Notes: generated from the letters alone by a model not told the origin. A stretch of 64,000 bases of DNA from Bacteroidales bacterium (GCA_015061115.1 SUXE01000019.1:1-64000); one strand, 5' to 3'; positions 1 through 9,104 are shown, counted from the stretch's first letter. Translations and numbers: made by a program.

Positions 1-105
1 GTTGATGGTTAGAGGTTAGAGGTTAAAGGTTGATGGTTAGAGGTTAGAGGTTAAAGGTTGATGGTTAGAGGTTAGAGGTTAAAGGTTGATGGTTAGAGGT
101 TAGAG
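1..105 (+). repeat. Tandem heptad repeat array (28-bp period)
   Basis: Units of four heptads (GTTGATG, GTTAGAG, GTTAGAG, GTTAAAG) are repeated nearly perfectly 3.75 times from the first base of the window, so the array probably extends upstream. It is purine-rich on the + strand. Related heptad arrays recur at about 32291, 50956, 53221 and 57981. No coding role is visible here. It is too short and has no spacers, so it is not a CRISPR array. Confidence 0.9.
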
Positions 106-115
106 CGGTAATCTC

Positions 116-140
116 GTAGAGGTGCACGGACGTGCGTCTC
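116..140. repeat. Dispersed palindromic element, copy 1
   Basis: The sequence begins GTAGAGGTGCACGGACGTGC and continues GTCTC. It is a slightly degenerate version of a palindrome GAGACGCACG-GA-CGTGCGTCTC. Related copies are at 34923, inside topB at 52868, and a shorter relative at 59641. It resembles a REP-like intergenic repeat. Confidence 0.6.
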
Positions 141-190
141 ATCTGACATATAAATAACGGACACGTGTCAAGACATACAAACCAACAAAC

Positions 191-754
191 ATGAAAAAAT
201 TTATTCTAATTATAGGATGTAGTTTCATCACGCTATGTTCCTTTGCCACAGGACAGACTAGCGGATACTACAACCGTATAAAAAAAGATGTTGAGCAGAT
301 AGCCGCCGAATTCAAATTCCAATACGATTCTATAATTGTATTTTCTAACGACAGTCGTCATCTAATAATTACCAATAAGAATATTTACGACGAAGGAAAA
401 TTGTTAGGACTTGAAATGTTCCAAGGAAGGACCGTAAACGACACATTAATATTTGAAAAATTCGATGAAACCGACAGCAACTTGCCATGCACTTTTTCAA
501 AAGAAGTATTCAAACTGAACACATCCTTCAAATGCAATTTTGAAGAAGATAAAGACTATCTTGAACAGGTAGACAAAACATTAAATGTATTATCCATTAT
601 TGAAAATGGAAATGTGAAATGCAAACATATATTAGAACAAAAATGCAAAATTGATAATAAATACGACCTAAAAGACGATATAGTCGGCTATGCTATTTTA
701 TTGTTTCTCTATGCAGATGGCAAAGACAGAGAAAGAGTAATAATCAAGCCATAA
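191..754 (+). CDS. Secreted protein of unknown function
   Basis: The 187-residue product begins with a clear signal peptide (positive MKK, hydrophobic IIGCSFITLCSFA, probable cleavage near Ala-Thr-Gly-Gln), so it is expected to be exported across the inner membrane. I do not recognise the mature part, which is acidic/basic mixed and contains four cysteines (in SNLPCTF, FKCNF and VKCKHILEQKCK). The gene stands alone between the heptad array and a convergent glycosyltransferase. It is AT-rich with A-rich codons. A lipoprotein is possible (Cys at residue 10 or 16), but no good lipobox is present. The function is unknown. Confidence 0.7.
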   Translation: MKKFILIIGCSFITLCSFATGQTSGYYNRIKKDVEQIAAEFKFQYDSIIVFSNDSRHLIITNKNIYDEGKLLGLEMFQGRTVNDTLIFEKFDETDSNLPCTFSKEVFKLNTSFKCNFEEDKDYLEQVDKTLNVLSIIENGNVKCKHILEQKCKIDNKYDLKDDIVGYAILLFLYADGKDRERVIIKP

Positions 755-798
755 CACTAAATCATTTAAGCAATTCATATAATCTGCACGTTGTAAAT

Positions 799-832
799 AA
801 AGCATACTAAACACACGCTAACCGTATGCTTT
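799..832. terminator. Weak hairpin downstream of the first gene
   Basis: AAAGCATAC and its reverse complement GTATGCTTT are separated by 16 nt. There is no T-run after the stem, so it may be a weak terminator or an RNA end-protecting hairpin for the upstream secreted-protein gene. Confidence 0.3.
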
Positions 833-862
833 GTCACAAATCCAGTTTGCAAGAAACATCAA

Positions 863-896
863 AAAAAATCCGAACACTTACGTGTCCGGATTTTTA
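863..896. terminator. Bidirectional terminator
   Basis: AAAATCCGAACAC, loop TTAC, GTGTCCGGATTTT form a strong stem with an A-run on one side and a T-run on the other, so it can terminate from both directions. On the minus strand it follows the copied tsf 3' end at 911-942. It may therefore be the original terminator of the ribosomal operon, now separated from tsf by the glycosyltransferase. Confidence 0.75.
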
Positions 897-910
897 TATA
901 TTGAGAATCT

Positions 911-942
911 ATTGATTACTCTTCGTTCAAAGAGAATCTCTT
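911..942 (-). repeat. Partial copy of the tsf 3' end
   Basis: These 32 bases match 2346-2377 (the tsf stop codon and last codons) at 30 positions. Read on the minus strand the copy encodes KRFSLNEE and a stop, compared with KRFTLNEE and a stop in tsf. It lies 20 bp beyond the glycosyltransferase stop codon. The glycosyltransferase gene is thus bracketed by tsf 3' ends in direct orientation, 1435 bp apart. Confidence 0.85.
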
Positions 943-961
943 TATGCAGATATATAATCTA

Positions 962-2098
962 TTATTCTCTACGTAATTCTTCAAACAAAGACATCCACTC
1001 CTTTGCTATAAAATCCAAATCAAAACTTTTTGATTTTTCATAAGCATGCTTAGCCATTTCTCTACGTTCTTCATCATGTTCAATCATATAATTAATTCTG
1101 TCGGCCAATGCCACGTAATCATTCGGTTCAACAAGAAAACCTTCAACACCATTTGATACAAGTTCCTTTGGTCCACATGGGCAACTATATGACGCGACAG
1201 GGACACCTGCAGCAAAAGCTTCCACAATTGCCAAAGAGAATCCCTCAAAAACAGATGTCAAAGCCAACAGTGAGGCATTAGAATACTCATTTATCACATC
1301 AGCAGAGTATCCTTTCAAACAGGCTGTTTTGAGATGCAAAGAATCTATCTTATTCTGGAGTTCAACCTTCAAAGCTCCGTCACCCCAAATAAACAATTGC
1401 CAATCCGGATTCTTTTGTTCGACAATCGACCAAGCATCCAATAATGAAGAGAAATTTTTCACAGCAGCCAAACGGCCAACAGCCATTACAATTTTTTCAT
1501 TCTGCGTAGATACTTTCGATGGTTTAGATATTATAGGATTATGAATCGTCGTAACATTATCATGGTTAACATCCCAAGAAGTTTCTCTATCTTCATGTGT
1601 TTCCACAACGATTTTATCATATGCTTTAATTTTCCAATTATAATCGTACCACTCTACAAATCTTGCCTTCACTCTTGAGAGAAAAGATGTCGCACTCATT
1701 AGACGGTAGTGCTTGACATAATGAGTTTCTCTAATAAACTTCGGCTTTGACGAAATATTCAAATGTGGCAAAAAATATTTTTCAGACCAACCTACAGCAA
1801 TTACAATATCTGGTTTGATTTCATTAAGGAACATCTGCAATCTGCGACGATGTTTTATCCCTTTAAAAAAACGAGCAACAGGTGCAAAAATAGAACTTTC
1901 ATTTTCAAAATAATCGATTTCCAAATCTTTTAGATGAACCTTAGGATCAAGAGGAAGAGAAGGCTTAAAATTATTATCAGTAACAGCAATCCATACCTCA
2001 TTACCATCAATTGCTGCTAAAGCATTCGCCTTGGCAATTGTCACTCGCTCCATGCCTCCGGCATAACAAATCGCATTAGTACAATATACAATCCTCAT
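962..2098 (-). CDS. Glycosyltransferase, GT4 family
   Basis: The 378-residue product transfers sugar from an activated donor, probably in capsule, O-antigen or exopolysaccharide synthesis at the cytoplasmic face. The N-terminal Rossmann-like half starts MRIVYCTNAICYAGGMERV, with the GGMER loop typical of GT4 enzymes. The C-terminal half has VGRLAAVKNFSSLL, then SVFEGFSLAIVEAFAAGVPV, which is the E-x7-E donor-binding signature, and the PCGPKEL segment. The gene is alone, with its own promoter and a tsf terminator upstream, and it is AT-rich compared with tsf. It is not part of a visible polysaccharide cluster. Its position between two copies of the tsf 3' end suggests acquisition by insertion. 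The acceptor is unknown. Confidence 0.88.
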   Translation of the reverse strand: MRIVYCTNAICYAGGMERVTIAKANALAAIDGNEVWIAVTDNNFKPSLPLDPKVHLKDLEIDYFENESSIFAPVARFFKGIKHRRRLQMFLNEIKPDIVIAVGWSEKYFLPHLNISSKPKFIRETHYVKHYRLMSATSFLSRVKARFVEWYDYNWKIKAYDKIVVETHEDRETSWDVNHDNVTTIHNPIISKPSKVSTQNEKIVMAVGRLAAVKNFSSLLDAWSIVEQKNPDWQLFIWGDGALKVELQNKIDSLHLKTACLKGYSADVINEYSNASLLALTSVFEGFSLAIVEAFAAGVPVASYSCPCGPKELVSNGVEGFLVEPNDYVALADRINYMIEHDEERREMAKHAYEKSKSFDLDFIAKEWMSLFEELRRE

Positions 2099-2122
2099 AT
2101 TAAATAATCAATATCGGTTAAA

Positions 2123-2154
2123 CAAAAATAGTCCTATCTATAAATAAGATCAAA
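2123..2154 (-). promoter_or_regulatory. Bacteroidota-type promoter of the glycosyltransferase gene
   Basis: On the minus strand TTTG (2154-2151) is followed by 20 bp and then TATTTTTG (2130-2123). This fits the Bacteroides sigma-ABfr consensus TTTG-N19-21-TAnnTTTG. It lies 25 bp upstream of the start codon. Confidence 0.6.
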
Positions 2155-2212
2155 AGCTAAATCTTCAAATAGTATATATTTTACAGTATGTTTAGATTAG
2201 AAAAAGGGAATC

Positions 2213-2256
2213 TAAAAAAAGTAGTGTCACAGCTGTAAAACAGCCATGACAACTAC
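2213..2256 (-). terminator. Rho-independent terminator of tsf
   Basis: On the minus strand an imperfect stem (GTAGTTGTCATGGCTG with CAGCTGTGACACTAC, loop TTTTA) is followed directly by seven T. It lies about 95 bp after the tsf stop codon and would separate tsf transcription from the glycosyltransferase promoter. Confidence 0.75.
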
Positions 2257-2350
2257 ATATAATATCTTAATTTATCCTTCCATTTGACATCATATTAAAA
2301 ATTAAAAAGAATCTAACCCTCAATATGATAATCAAAAAAACAGGAATTGA

Positions 2351-3349
2351 TTACTCCTCGTTCAAAGTGAATCTCTTGAATGCAACTACAGAGATACCCT
2401 TCTTAGCGATAAACTCCTTAACAGAGATCTTACCGGCCTCGTCGCCACCACCTTCGTACTTCTGATCAAGAAGAGTGCACTCCTTGAAGAACTTAGACAT
2501 ACGACCGTCAACGATCTTCTCAACCTTAACCATGTTGATGTTAGCAGCAGCCTCAGCGCCAACCTTAGCGATGATCTCGCGAGCCTGAGCAGCCTGCTCC
2601 TCTGTCAACCAACCCTTAGTAACGTTAGAGTTGATATGATCCTCACTGTCAACATGAGCTGGGTTGATACCTGCCTTCTTGATAGCAACCTCTACAGCAC
2701 GGTCAACCTCTTCCTTCTTAGTCTTCTCGATAGCGATAGCACGCTCGCTGTCTTTAGTAGCCTGAGGAATAGAAGCCTCATCAAGAGCAGCTGGAGCCAT
2801 AGCAGCAACGTGCATAGCGACACCACGAGCAGCCTCTACATCAGCGTTAGCCTCATTGAATGCGATAACTGTAGCAAGCTTGTTACCTGGGTGAACATAG
2901 CTAACAGTAGAAGCACCCTTAACTACCTCGTAAGCACCCATTTCCATCTTCTCACCTGTTACACCTGAACGCTCAGCGATCAAATCAGCAACTGAACGGC
3001 CATCGATTGAAGCAGCTAGAAGAGCGTCCTTATCTGCAACCTTATTAGCAAGAGCGAAATCAAGAATCTTCTTTGTAAGAGCGATGAAATCAGCATTCTT
3101 AGCAACGAAGTCTGTCTCACACTTAATAGCTACGATACAAGCGAAATCACCGTTAACACCTGCAAGTACACAACCCTCTGATGCCTCACGGTCGCTTCTC
3201 TTAGCTGCGATTGCCTGACCACGCTTACGGATAAGAGCGATTGCCTGCTCCATATCACCATTAGCCTCTGTAAGTGCATTCTTACAATCCATCATACCTG
3301 CGTTTGTAAGATCACGAAGCTTCTTAATATCTGACATTGAAACTGCCAT
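2351..3349 (-). CDS. tsf: Translation elongation factor Ts
   Basis: EF-Ts catalyses GDP/GTP exchange on EF-Tu in the cytoplasm. The 332-residue product starts with the UBA-like N-terminal domain (DIKKLRDLTNAGMMDCKNAL), followed by the signature CETDFVAKN that contacts EF-Tu, and the two core subdomains. The length agrees with Bacteroidota EF-Ts, which is longer than the E. coli protein of about 283 residues. It is the last gene of rplM-rpsI-rpsB-tsf. The region upstream (3350-3453) contains a hairpin that may act in processing or attenuation. The last codons are duplicated at 911-942. Confidence 0.97.
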   Translation of the reverse strand: MAVSMSDIKKLRDLTNAGMMDCKNALTEANGDMEQAIALIRKRGQAIAAKRSDREASEGCVLAGVNGDFACIVAIKCETDFVAKNADFIALTKKILDFALANKVADKDALLAASIDGRSVADLIAERSGVTGEKMEMGAYEVVKGASTVSYVHPGNKLATVIAFNEANADVEAARGVAMHVAAMAPAALDEASIPQATKDSERAIAIEKTKKEEVDRAVEVAIKKAGINPAHVDSEDHINSNVTKGWLTEEQAAQAREIIAKVGAEAAANINMVKVEKIVDGRMSKFFKECTLLDQKYEGGGDEAGKISVKEFIAKKGISVVAFKRFTLNEE

Positions 3350-3384
3350 AACTTTCTAAACTTTTATAATGTTGTAAAATAAAA

Positions 3385-3428
3385 GAACCTCGAATCAGCC
3401 TCAAAAATGAAGAGCCGTTTCGAGGTTC
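3385..3428 (-). terminator. Hairpin between rpsB and tsf
   Basis: GAACCTCGAA and TTCGAGGTTC form a perfect 10-bp stem with a 24-nt loop, followed on the minus strand by a T-rich run (TTTTATTTTAC). It can be a partial terminator, an attenuator or a processing site within the ribosomal operon, changing the ratio of tsf to rpsB transcripts. Confidence 0.6.
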
Positions 3429-3453
3429 ATTCTTTATAATCTAAAACTTTGGA

Positions 3454-4245
3454 TTACTCCTCTGTTGCAGCCTCTGGCTTGCTCTTCTTTGCAGAACGAG
3501 TTCTACGCTCCTTCTTTGGCTCTGCAGCCTCAGCCGACTCAGACTCAGTCTTCTCAGCCTTACGCTCCTCAAGCCCCTCACGGATTGCACCGTTAACAGC
3601 GTCAAGGATAACCTCGATAGACTTAGTAGCGTCATCATTAGCAGGGATTACGAAATCTACTGCGTTAGGGTTAGAGTTTGTATCAACGATACCGAAAACT
3701 GGAATACCTAGACGCTTAGCCTCCTTGATAGCGATGTGCTCCTTCATAACATCGATAACGAAAAGAGCAGATGGAAGGCGGCTTAGGTCAGCGATAGAAC
3801 CTAGGTTCTTCTCCAACTTGTTTCTCTGGCGAGAAATCTGAAGCTTCTCACGCTTTGACAAGTTATCGAATGTACCGTCAGAGATGTTCTTGTCGATCTG
3901 AGCCATCTTCTTAACAGCCTTACGGATTGTAGGGAAGTTTGTCAACATACCACCAGCCCAACGCTCAGTGATGTATGGCATACCAACCTCTGTTGCCTTG
4001 TCAGCTACGATCTGCTTAGCCTGCTTCTTAGTAGCTACGAAAAGGACTTTCTTGCCCGACTTTACTATCTGTTTCAAAGCTGCAGCGGCCTCATCAACCT
4101 TTGCTACAGTTTTGTGAAGATCAATAATATGAATACCGTTACGCTCCATGAAAATGTAAGGAGCCATAGCTGGATTCCATTTTTTCTTGAGGTGACCAAA
4201 GTGGCAACCTGCCTCAAGTAATGCATCAAAATTAGTTCTTGACAT
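3454..4245 (-). CDS. rpsB: 30S ribosomal protein S2
   Basis: S2 joins late in small-subunit assembly near the S1 site. The 263-residue product opens with MSRTNFDALLEAGCHFGH and has the family pattern WNPAMAPYIFMERNGIHIIDLHKT and the later segment PSALFVIDV. The C-terminal 35 residues are an acidic and then basic tail (EKTESESAEAAEPKKERR), common in Bacteroidota. The gene sits between rpsI and tsf, the usual rpsB-tsf pairing. The leader at 4246-4368 is 123 bp; I could not define a promoter or an S2 autoregulatory structure there. Confidence 0.97.
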   Translation of the reverse strand: MSRTNFDALLEAGCHFGHLKKKWNPAMAPYIFMERNGIHIIDLHKTVAKVDEAAAALKQIVKSGKKVLFVATKKQAKQIVADKATEVGMPYITERWAGGMLTNFPTIRKAVKKMAQIDKNISDGTFDNLSKREKLQISRQRNKLEKNLGSIADLSRLPSALFVIDVMKEHIAIKEAKRLGIPVFGIVDTNSNPNAVDFVIPANDDATKSIEVILDAVNGAIREGLEERKAEKTESESAEAAEPKKERRTRSAKKSKPEAATEE

Positions 4246-4368
4246 TTTTTTGATTTTTAATCGTTTACCTTCTTTTAATTAAATCAATGAGATAGTAGCT
4301 ATAAAAGGTCTACCCCATTTAGATACTAAACGTATACTTATGCTGCAATTAAGCTGCAACGCCAAGTA

Positions 4369-4755
4369 CTAACGTTTGCTGAACTGGAACTTGCGTCTTG
4401 CCTTTGGCTGACCTGGCTTCTTACGCTCAACCTCACGAGCGTCACGAGTCAAGAATCCATTAGACTTAAGAGCTGTCTTGTTCTCAGCATCAAGCTTAAC
4501 CAATGCTCTAGCAATTGCCAAACGCAAAGCCTCTGCCTGACCCTTGATACCACCACCGTCAAGGTTAGCCTTGATATCAAACTTACCCTGAACTCCTAGC
4601 TCGTTCAATGGCTGCAAAACTACATACTGAAGCAAGCCTGATGGGAAGTATGCTGCAAGCTCTTTCTTGTTAATAGTAACTGCACCTGTACCTGCTGACA
4701 AATATACTCTAGCAACAGCTGCTTTTCTTCTACCGATTGCGTTAATAACTTCCAT
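4369..4755 (-). CDS. rpsI: 30S ribosomal protein S9
   Basis: S9 is a small-subunit protein whose C-terminal tail reaches the P-site tRNA. The 128 residues include GRRKAAVARVYL at the start, the central DGGGIKGQAEALRLAIARAL, and the characteristic end KPGQPKARRKFQFSKR with the terminal Lys-Arg. The gene lies 4 bp after rplM, the usual L13-S9 pair, and is almost certainly co-transcribed and translationally linked with it. Confidence 0.98.
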   Translation of the reverse strand: MEVINAIGRRKAAVARVYLSAGTGAVTINKKELAAYFPSGLLQYVVLQPLNELGVQGKFDIKANLDGGGIKGQAEALRLAIARALVKLDAENKTALKSNGFLTRDAREVERKKPGQPKARRKFQFSKR

Positions 4756-4759
4756 AATC

Positions 4760-5215
4760 TTACTTAAGTGAGTTTAAATCAATTACTTTTGGCTGCTGAG
4801 CCTGCTTATCATGATCTGGACCAGCGAAAATGTAAAGATTGTTTAGAAGAGCATCACCTAGACGATTCTTTGGCAACATTCCCTTCAATACCTTACGATA
4901 CAACTTCTTTGGATCCTTCTGCAAAAGAACTGCAGGAGTTGTCTCTCTCTGTCCACCTGGATAACCAGTGTAACTCAAATAAACACGATCTGTCATCTTT
5001 AGACCTGTCAACTTAACCTTGTCAGCATTGACAATGATTACGTTGTCTCCACAATCTACGTGTGGAGTGAAACTTGGCTTGTACTTACCTCTAAGCAACT
5101 TAGCCACCTTAGATCCCAAACGACCAAGCGCCTGATCTGTAGCGTCAACAACGACCCACTCCTTCTTTACAGTGTTCTTGTTGGCAGAAATGGTTTTAAA
5201 ACTTAAAGTATCCAC
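4760..5215 (-). CDS. rplM: 50S ribosomal protein L13
   Basis: L13 is an early-assembly large-subunit protein. The 151-residue product contains WVVVDATDQALGRLGSKVAKLLRGKYKP-type N-terminal sequence, then HVDCGDNVIIVNADKVKLTG and KVLKGMLPKNRLG, all family hallmarks. It is the first gene of the operon, with a leader of roughly 80-90 nt and a Bacteroidota -7 box upstream. L13 operons are often autoregulated through the leader, but no definite structure was seen. Confidence 0.98.
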   Translation of the reverse strand: MDTLSFKTISANKNTVKKEWVVVDATDQALGRLGSKVAKLLRGKYKPSFTPHVDCGDNVIIVNADKVKLTGLKMTDRVYLSYTGYPGGQRETTPAVLLQKDPKKLYRKVLKGMLPKNRLGDALLNNLYIFAGPDHDKQAQQPKVIDLNSLK

Positions 5216-5304
5216 TTTAAAAACTTTTTTAATTAATCTTCAATTTGGCTCAATGTTCGGGCAAACATCTTCGCCTTTTTAACGTATGGATAATAATTCG
5301 GGTG

Positions 5305-5312
5305 CAAAAGTA
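5305..5312 (-). promoter_or_regulatory. Probable -7 box of the rplM operon
   Basis: TACTTTTG on the minus strand fits TAnnTTTG about 90 bp before the rplM start. No convincing TTTG was found at the expected upstream spacing. The rest of the 391-bp divergent region (5216-5606) is AT-rich and holds the alaS promoter candidate. Confidence 0.45.
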
Positions 5313-5558
5313 TAAAAAATTCATTAACCAATAAAATATTTTTCGTCTTTTTTACGAATATTTTAATCTCACGTCTCATAATCACCATTCGCGTCGTCTA
5401 AAATTTCACAAACAACAAAGCCGATTCACATATTTTAATTCGACAAGCCATACTGAAAACATGACAAAAACGAGCTTTCAAATACCAATTACCAACCAAA
5501 ATCGCCCCATTTTTCTCAAAATCTCGCGTCTTGTACCATATATATAATAAAAAAGCAT

Positions 5559-5566
5559 TATTTTTG
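5559..5566 (+). promoter_or_regulatory. Probable -7 box of alaS
   Basis: TATTTTTG fits TAnnTTTG and is followed by GCACCCC about 40 bp upstream of the alaS ATG. The upstream -33 element is unclear. Confidence 0.45.
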
Positions 5567-5606
5567 CACCCCGTAAAAATGTAAAATATATATTCAAAAT
5601 AAAAAC

Positions 5607-8222
5607 ATGAAAACAGCTAAAGAGATTCGTAAGTCGTTCACCGACTTCTTCGCTAGCAAGGGTCACACTATCGTGCCTTCGGCTCCGATGGTTGTTAAGA
5701 ACGACCCGACACTTATGTTCACCAATGCAGGTATGAACCAGTTCAAGGACATTTTCCTTGGTAACACTCCAAGAAAATACCCTCGCGTCGCGGACTCTCA
5801 GAAATGTCTTCGTGTTTCAGGTAAGCACAACGATCTTGAGGAGGTAGGACATGACACTTACCACCACACTATGTTCGAGATGCTTGGAAACTGGTCGTTC
5901 GGCGACTACTTCAAGAAAGAGGCTATCGCTTGGGCTTGGGAGTATCTTGTTGACGTGTTGAAGCTTGATCCGAACCGTCTTTACGCCACTGTGTTCGAGG
6001 GTAGCAAAGAGGATGGTCTTGACCGTGACGACGAGGCGGCTGGCTACTGGGCAAAAGTGCTTCCTACTGACAGAATCATCAACGGTAACAAGCATGACAA
6101 TTTCTGGGAAATGGGTGATACAGGTCCTTGTGGCCCATGCTCGGAAATCCATATCGACCTTCGTTCTGACGATGAGCGTGCCAAGATCTCTGGCCGCGAC
6201 CTTGTAAACCACGACCACCCTCAGGTAATTGAAATCTGGAACCTTGTGTTCATGCAGTTCAACCGTAAGGCTGACGGTTCTCTTGAGCCACTACCAGCAA
6301 AGGCTATCGACACAGGTATGGGTTTTGAGCGTCTATGTATGGCTCTTCAGGGAAAGCAGTCAAACTATGATACAGATGTGTTCCAGCCACTTCTTAAAGA
6401 GATCGGAAAAATCTGTTCTTGTGAATACGGAAAGAAGAAGGAGACTGACATTGCGATGCGTGTGATCGCAGACCATATCCGTACAATCGCATTCTCAATC
6501 ACTGACGGTCAGTTGCCATCTAACGCGAAAGCAGGTTACGTTATCCGCCGTATCTTACGTCGTGCAGTTCGCTACGGATACACATTCCTTGGACAGCGTC
6601 AGTCATTCATGCACAAACTAATCCCTGCTCTAATCGACAGCATGGGCGAGGCTTATCCAGAGTTGGTAGCTCAGCAAGAATTGGTTGTAAAAGTAATCAA
6701 GGAGGAGGAAGACGCATTCTTGAGAACTCTTGAGACTGGTATCCGCCTACTTGACAAGGTGATGGCAGACACAAAGGCTGCTGGAAAGACAGAGATCTCA
6801 GGTGTGGAAGGATTCACACTTTACGACACATACGGATTTCCACTTGACCTTACTGAGCTGATCCTTCGTGAGAACGGAATGACAGTCAACGAGACTGAGT
6901 TCAACGCAGAGATGCAGAAGCAGAAAGAGAGAGCTAGAAACGCCGCTGCTGTTGAAACTGGTGACTGGGTTGAGTTAAAGGCAGGAGAAAGCGAATTCAT
7001 CGGTTATGACTTCCTTGACGCAGACGTTGAGATTCTAAAATACAGAAAGATCAAACAGAAAAATAAGGAGATGTTCCAGATTGTATTCGACCGCACTCCA
7101 TTCTACGCAGAGATGGGAGGACAGATGGGAGATTCAGGATACATCGAAAGTGCTGAAGGCAAGTTTGAGATCATCGACACAAAGAAGGAGAACAACCTAA
7201 GTGTTCATTTGGCAACAAAGATGCCTTCAGATCCAACAGCATCATTCCACGCATACGTCAACACAGAGAAGCGTCAGAATACAGCTTGCAACCATACAGC
7301 AACACACATTCTTGACTACGCACTACGCACAGTGCTTGGAAGCCATGTTGAGCAGAAGGGTTCCTTGGTATCAAGTGAGATGTTGAGATTCGACTTCTCT
7401 CACTTCCAGAAAGTCACTCCAGAGGAACTTCGCCAAGTAGAGAAACTTGCCAACAAGATGGTCCGCGAGAACATCGCACTTGAAGAGGCAAGAGACATGC
7501 CAATCGACGAGGCTCGTGCAATGGGAGCTATCGCATTGTTCGGCGAGAAATATGGCGACAAGGTACGTGTCGTTAAATACGGTCCATCTGTTGAGCTTTG
7601 TGGAGGAACACATGTAAAGAGCACTGGTATGATCGGAATGATCAAGATCTTGTCTGAGAGTTCAGTCGCAGCAGGAGTACGCCGTATCGAGGCCGTTTCT
7701 GGAGAAGCTGCAGAAAACTATATCGACTCAACATTTGACGAAGTCAATTCACTAAAAGAGTTCTTCGCTGGCACACCAAGCCTATTGAACTCAGTGAAGA
7801 AATCAATCGAAGAAAATGCAAGCCTAAAGAAAGAGGTTGAGAAATACATGCAGGAGCGCATCCAGGTCATCAAAGACAAGATGATCGAGCAGGCGACTAC
7901 ACTTGGCGACTACAAGTTAGTTGTGCTTAAGGGTGAGTACAATGCAGAGTTCGCAAAGAGCATCGCATTCCAGGTTCGCAACACAGTGAAAGAAAATCTT
8001 GTGTTCATCGGTGCGACAGAGCATTCAGGCAAACCTACACTTACTCTTGCAATCTCAGACGACCTAGTTGCAGCAGGCAAGAACGCAACAGCCATCGCAC
8101 GTGAGGCAGCCAAGGAAATCCAAGGTGGTGGTGGTGGCCAACCATTCTTCGCACAGGCAGGAGGAAAGAAAGTTGACGGTCTAAACGCAGCATTCGACAA
8201 GATCGTGGCCGCATTCAAATAA
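5607..8222 (+). CDS. alaS: Alanyl-tRNA synthetase
   Basis: The enzyme charges tRNA-Ala with alanine and edits mischarged Ser/Gly. The 871-residue length is normal. The class II catalytic core includes [18 protein letters not shown] and the GMGFERL motif 3. The editing domain carries the zinc ligands HTATH (563-567) and CGGTH (665-669). The C-Ala domain ends with the GGGGGGQP-like segment. It is a single gene transcribed away from rplM and ends in a strong terminator. Codon use is highly biased, as expected for a well-expressed gene. Confidence 0.98.
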   Translation: MKTAKEIRKSFTDFFASKGHTIVPSAPMVVKNDPTLMFTNAGMNQFKDIFLGNTPRKYPRVADSQKCLRVSGKHNDLEEVGHDTYHHTMFEMLGNWSFGDYFKKEAIAWAWEYLVDVLKLDPNRLYATVFEGSKEDGLDRDDEAAGYWAKVLPTDRIINGNKHDNFWEMGDTGPCGPCSEIHIDLRSDDERAKISGRDLVNHDHPQVIEIWNLVFMQFNRKADGSLEPLPAKAIDTGMGFERLCMALQGKQSNYDTDVFQPLLKEIGKICSCEYGKKKETDIAMRVIADHIRTIAFSITDGQLPSNAKAGYVIRRILRRAVRYGYTFLGQRQSFMHKLIPALIDSMGEAYPELVAQQELVVKVIKEEEDAFLRTLETGIRLLDKVMADTKAAGKTEISGVEGFTLYDTYGFPLDLTELILRENGMTVNETEFNAEMQKQKERARNAAAVETGDWVELKAGESEFIGYDFLDADVEILKYRKIKQKNKEMFQIVFDRTPFYAEMGGQMGDSGYIESAEGKFEIIDTKKENNLSVHLATKMPSDPTASFHAYVNTEKRQNTACNHTATHILDYALRTVLGSHVEQKGSLVSSEMLRFDFSHFQKVTPEELRQVEKLANKMVRENIALEEARDMPIDEARAMGAIALFGEKYGDKVRVVKYGPSVELCGGTHVKSTGMIGMIKILSESSVAAGVRRIEAVSGEAAENYIDSTFDEVNSLKEFFAGTPSLLNSVKKSIEENASLKKEVEKYMQERIQVIKDKMIEQATTLGDYKLVVLKGEYNAEFAKSIAFQVRNTVKENLVFIGATEHSGKPTLTLAISDDLVAAGKNATAIAREAAKEIQGGGGGQPFFAQAGGKKVDGLNAAFDKIVAAFK

Positions 8223-8249
8223 GATTTATACATATCTTATTATATAACA

Positions 8250-8279
8250 AAAGAGCATCGTGGAAGCGATGCTCTTTTT
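8250..8279. terminator. Terminator between alaS and the convergent FISUMP gene
   Basis: AAAGAGCATCG, loop TGGAAG, CGATGCTCTTT, followed by T-run. The A-run on the other side makes it usable by the convergent gene as well. Confidence 0.85.
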
Positions 8280-8302
8280 ATTTCACATTTCTTAATTTTG
8301 CC

Positions 8303-9037
8303 CTACTTTTTTCGTACTGGGCGAATAGGCAATCCAAGAAAGCGGTCAATGTTGTCACTGGTTGCCTTGTCAGAGTAAACATTCAGATAATGGGCATAAT
8401 CTTCTAATCCTACACGTACTGACGACGACCAATAGTAGCCATAACTGTCTGCCCCACTGACTCCAGAACCAATACGGAAACCTGCCGCAGGAAAAAAAAT
8501 AGATTTGCCGTTAGCACCTGTGAATCTAGCACCTTTCACACCATTGATCTCTGTCCAACTGTATTGGCAAAAATCTATTAGCTCATTAATTTCTTCATCT
8601 GTTGGAGTTCTCCAGTCTTCACCCCAATTAACAGTGGCTGCATCATCCTTAGAATCTAATACCCTATAATCATTTTCTGGTGTATATTTCAAAAAAGATT
8701 TTGACCTGGAATCAATCCATGTATAAGTACTCTTGTCGAAGGATACCTTTTCTCTTCTCTCGCCCCATGCAAAATAATAGCCGTAATCTTCTGGTTTGAC
8801 AGCCCCTATATTACATATCGACCATATTGTTCCACTTGGCAAACCAAGATCTACAACATCATTGGCAGATGTAGTGTCAGAAGGATATTTATATAGTGTA
8901 TCATTATCTATGGGGATTACCATATCATGTTTGACTGATTTTACATAATACTCCTTCTTTTTACGTGCAAAAGAAGATACAGATGCGACAACACCTATCG
9001 AAATAAGGCTAAGGATAAAGAGAGGATGCTTTTTCAT
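8303..9037 (-). CDS. Secreted FISUMP-domain protein
   Basis: The 244-residue product has a signal peptide (MKKHPLFILSLISIGVVASVSSFA). It then carries the pattern known from the Fibrobacter succinogenes major paralogous domain and related C-type-lectin-like proteins of Bacteroidota: VDLGLPSGTIWSICNIGA, YYFAWGE, WGEDWRTPTDEEINELI, KSIFFPAAGFR, YGYYWSSS and a final LGLPIRPVRK. This domain is generally thought to be a surface binding module; its ligand here is not predictable. The gene is convergent with alaS and has its own promoter. It ends directly at the domain, with no sorting signal. Confidence 0.82.
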   Translation of the reverse strand: MKKHPLFILSLISIGVVASVSSFARKKKEYYVKSVKHDMVIPIDNDTLYKYPSDTTSANDVVDLGLPSGTIWSICNIGAVKPEDYGYYFAWGERREKVSFDKSTYTWIDSRSKSFLKYTPENDYRVLDSKDDAATVNWGEDWRTPTDEEINELIDFCQYSWTEINGVKGARFTGANGKSIFFPAAGFRIGSGVSGADSYGYYWSSSVRVGLEDYAHYLNVYSDKATSDNIDRFLGLPIRPVRKK

Positions 9038-9073
9038 ACAACGTTATTATTTTTCCACAAGCAATTAACCATG

Positions 9074-9104
9074 CAAATATAAATATCATATACTATCAAA
9101 CAAA
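9074..9104 (-). promoter_or_regulatory. Promoter of the FISUMP gene
   Basis: On the minus strand TTTG (9104-9101), 19 bp and TATATTTG (9081-9074) match the Bacteroidota consensus closely. The start codon is 37 bp downstream. Confidence 0.6.

Noticed and set aside
1-105. Possible CRISPR or coding repeat
   Set aside because: There are no spacers between the units and no open frame begins there. It is a tandem heptad array.
831-1043. Small open frame on the + strand near the terminator
   Set aside because: It overlaps the terminator, the tsf-end copy and the glycosyltransferase 3' end on the other strand; the translation has no recognisable features.
2636-2968. Open frame on the + strand within tsf
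   Set aside because: It lies fully inside tsf in another frame and has the biased composition of an antisense frame.
5478-5666. Small minus-strand open frame across the alaS start
   Set aside because: It overlaps the alaS promoter and start and has no family features.
7910-8233. Open frame on the minus strand at the 3' end of alaS
   Set aside because: It is the antisense of the C-Ala domain, including a Pro-rich run caused by the Gly repeat.
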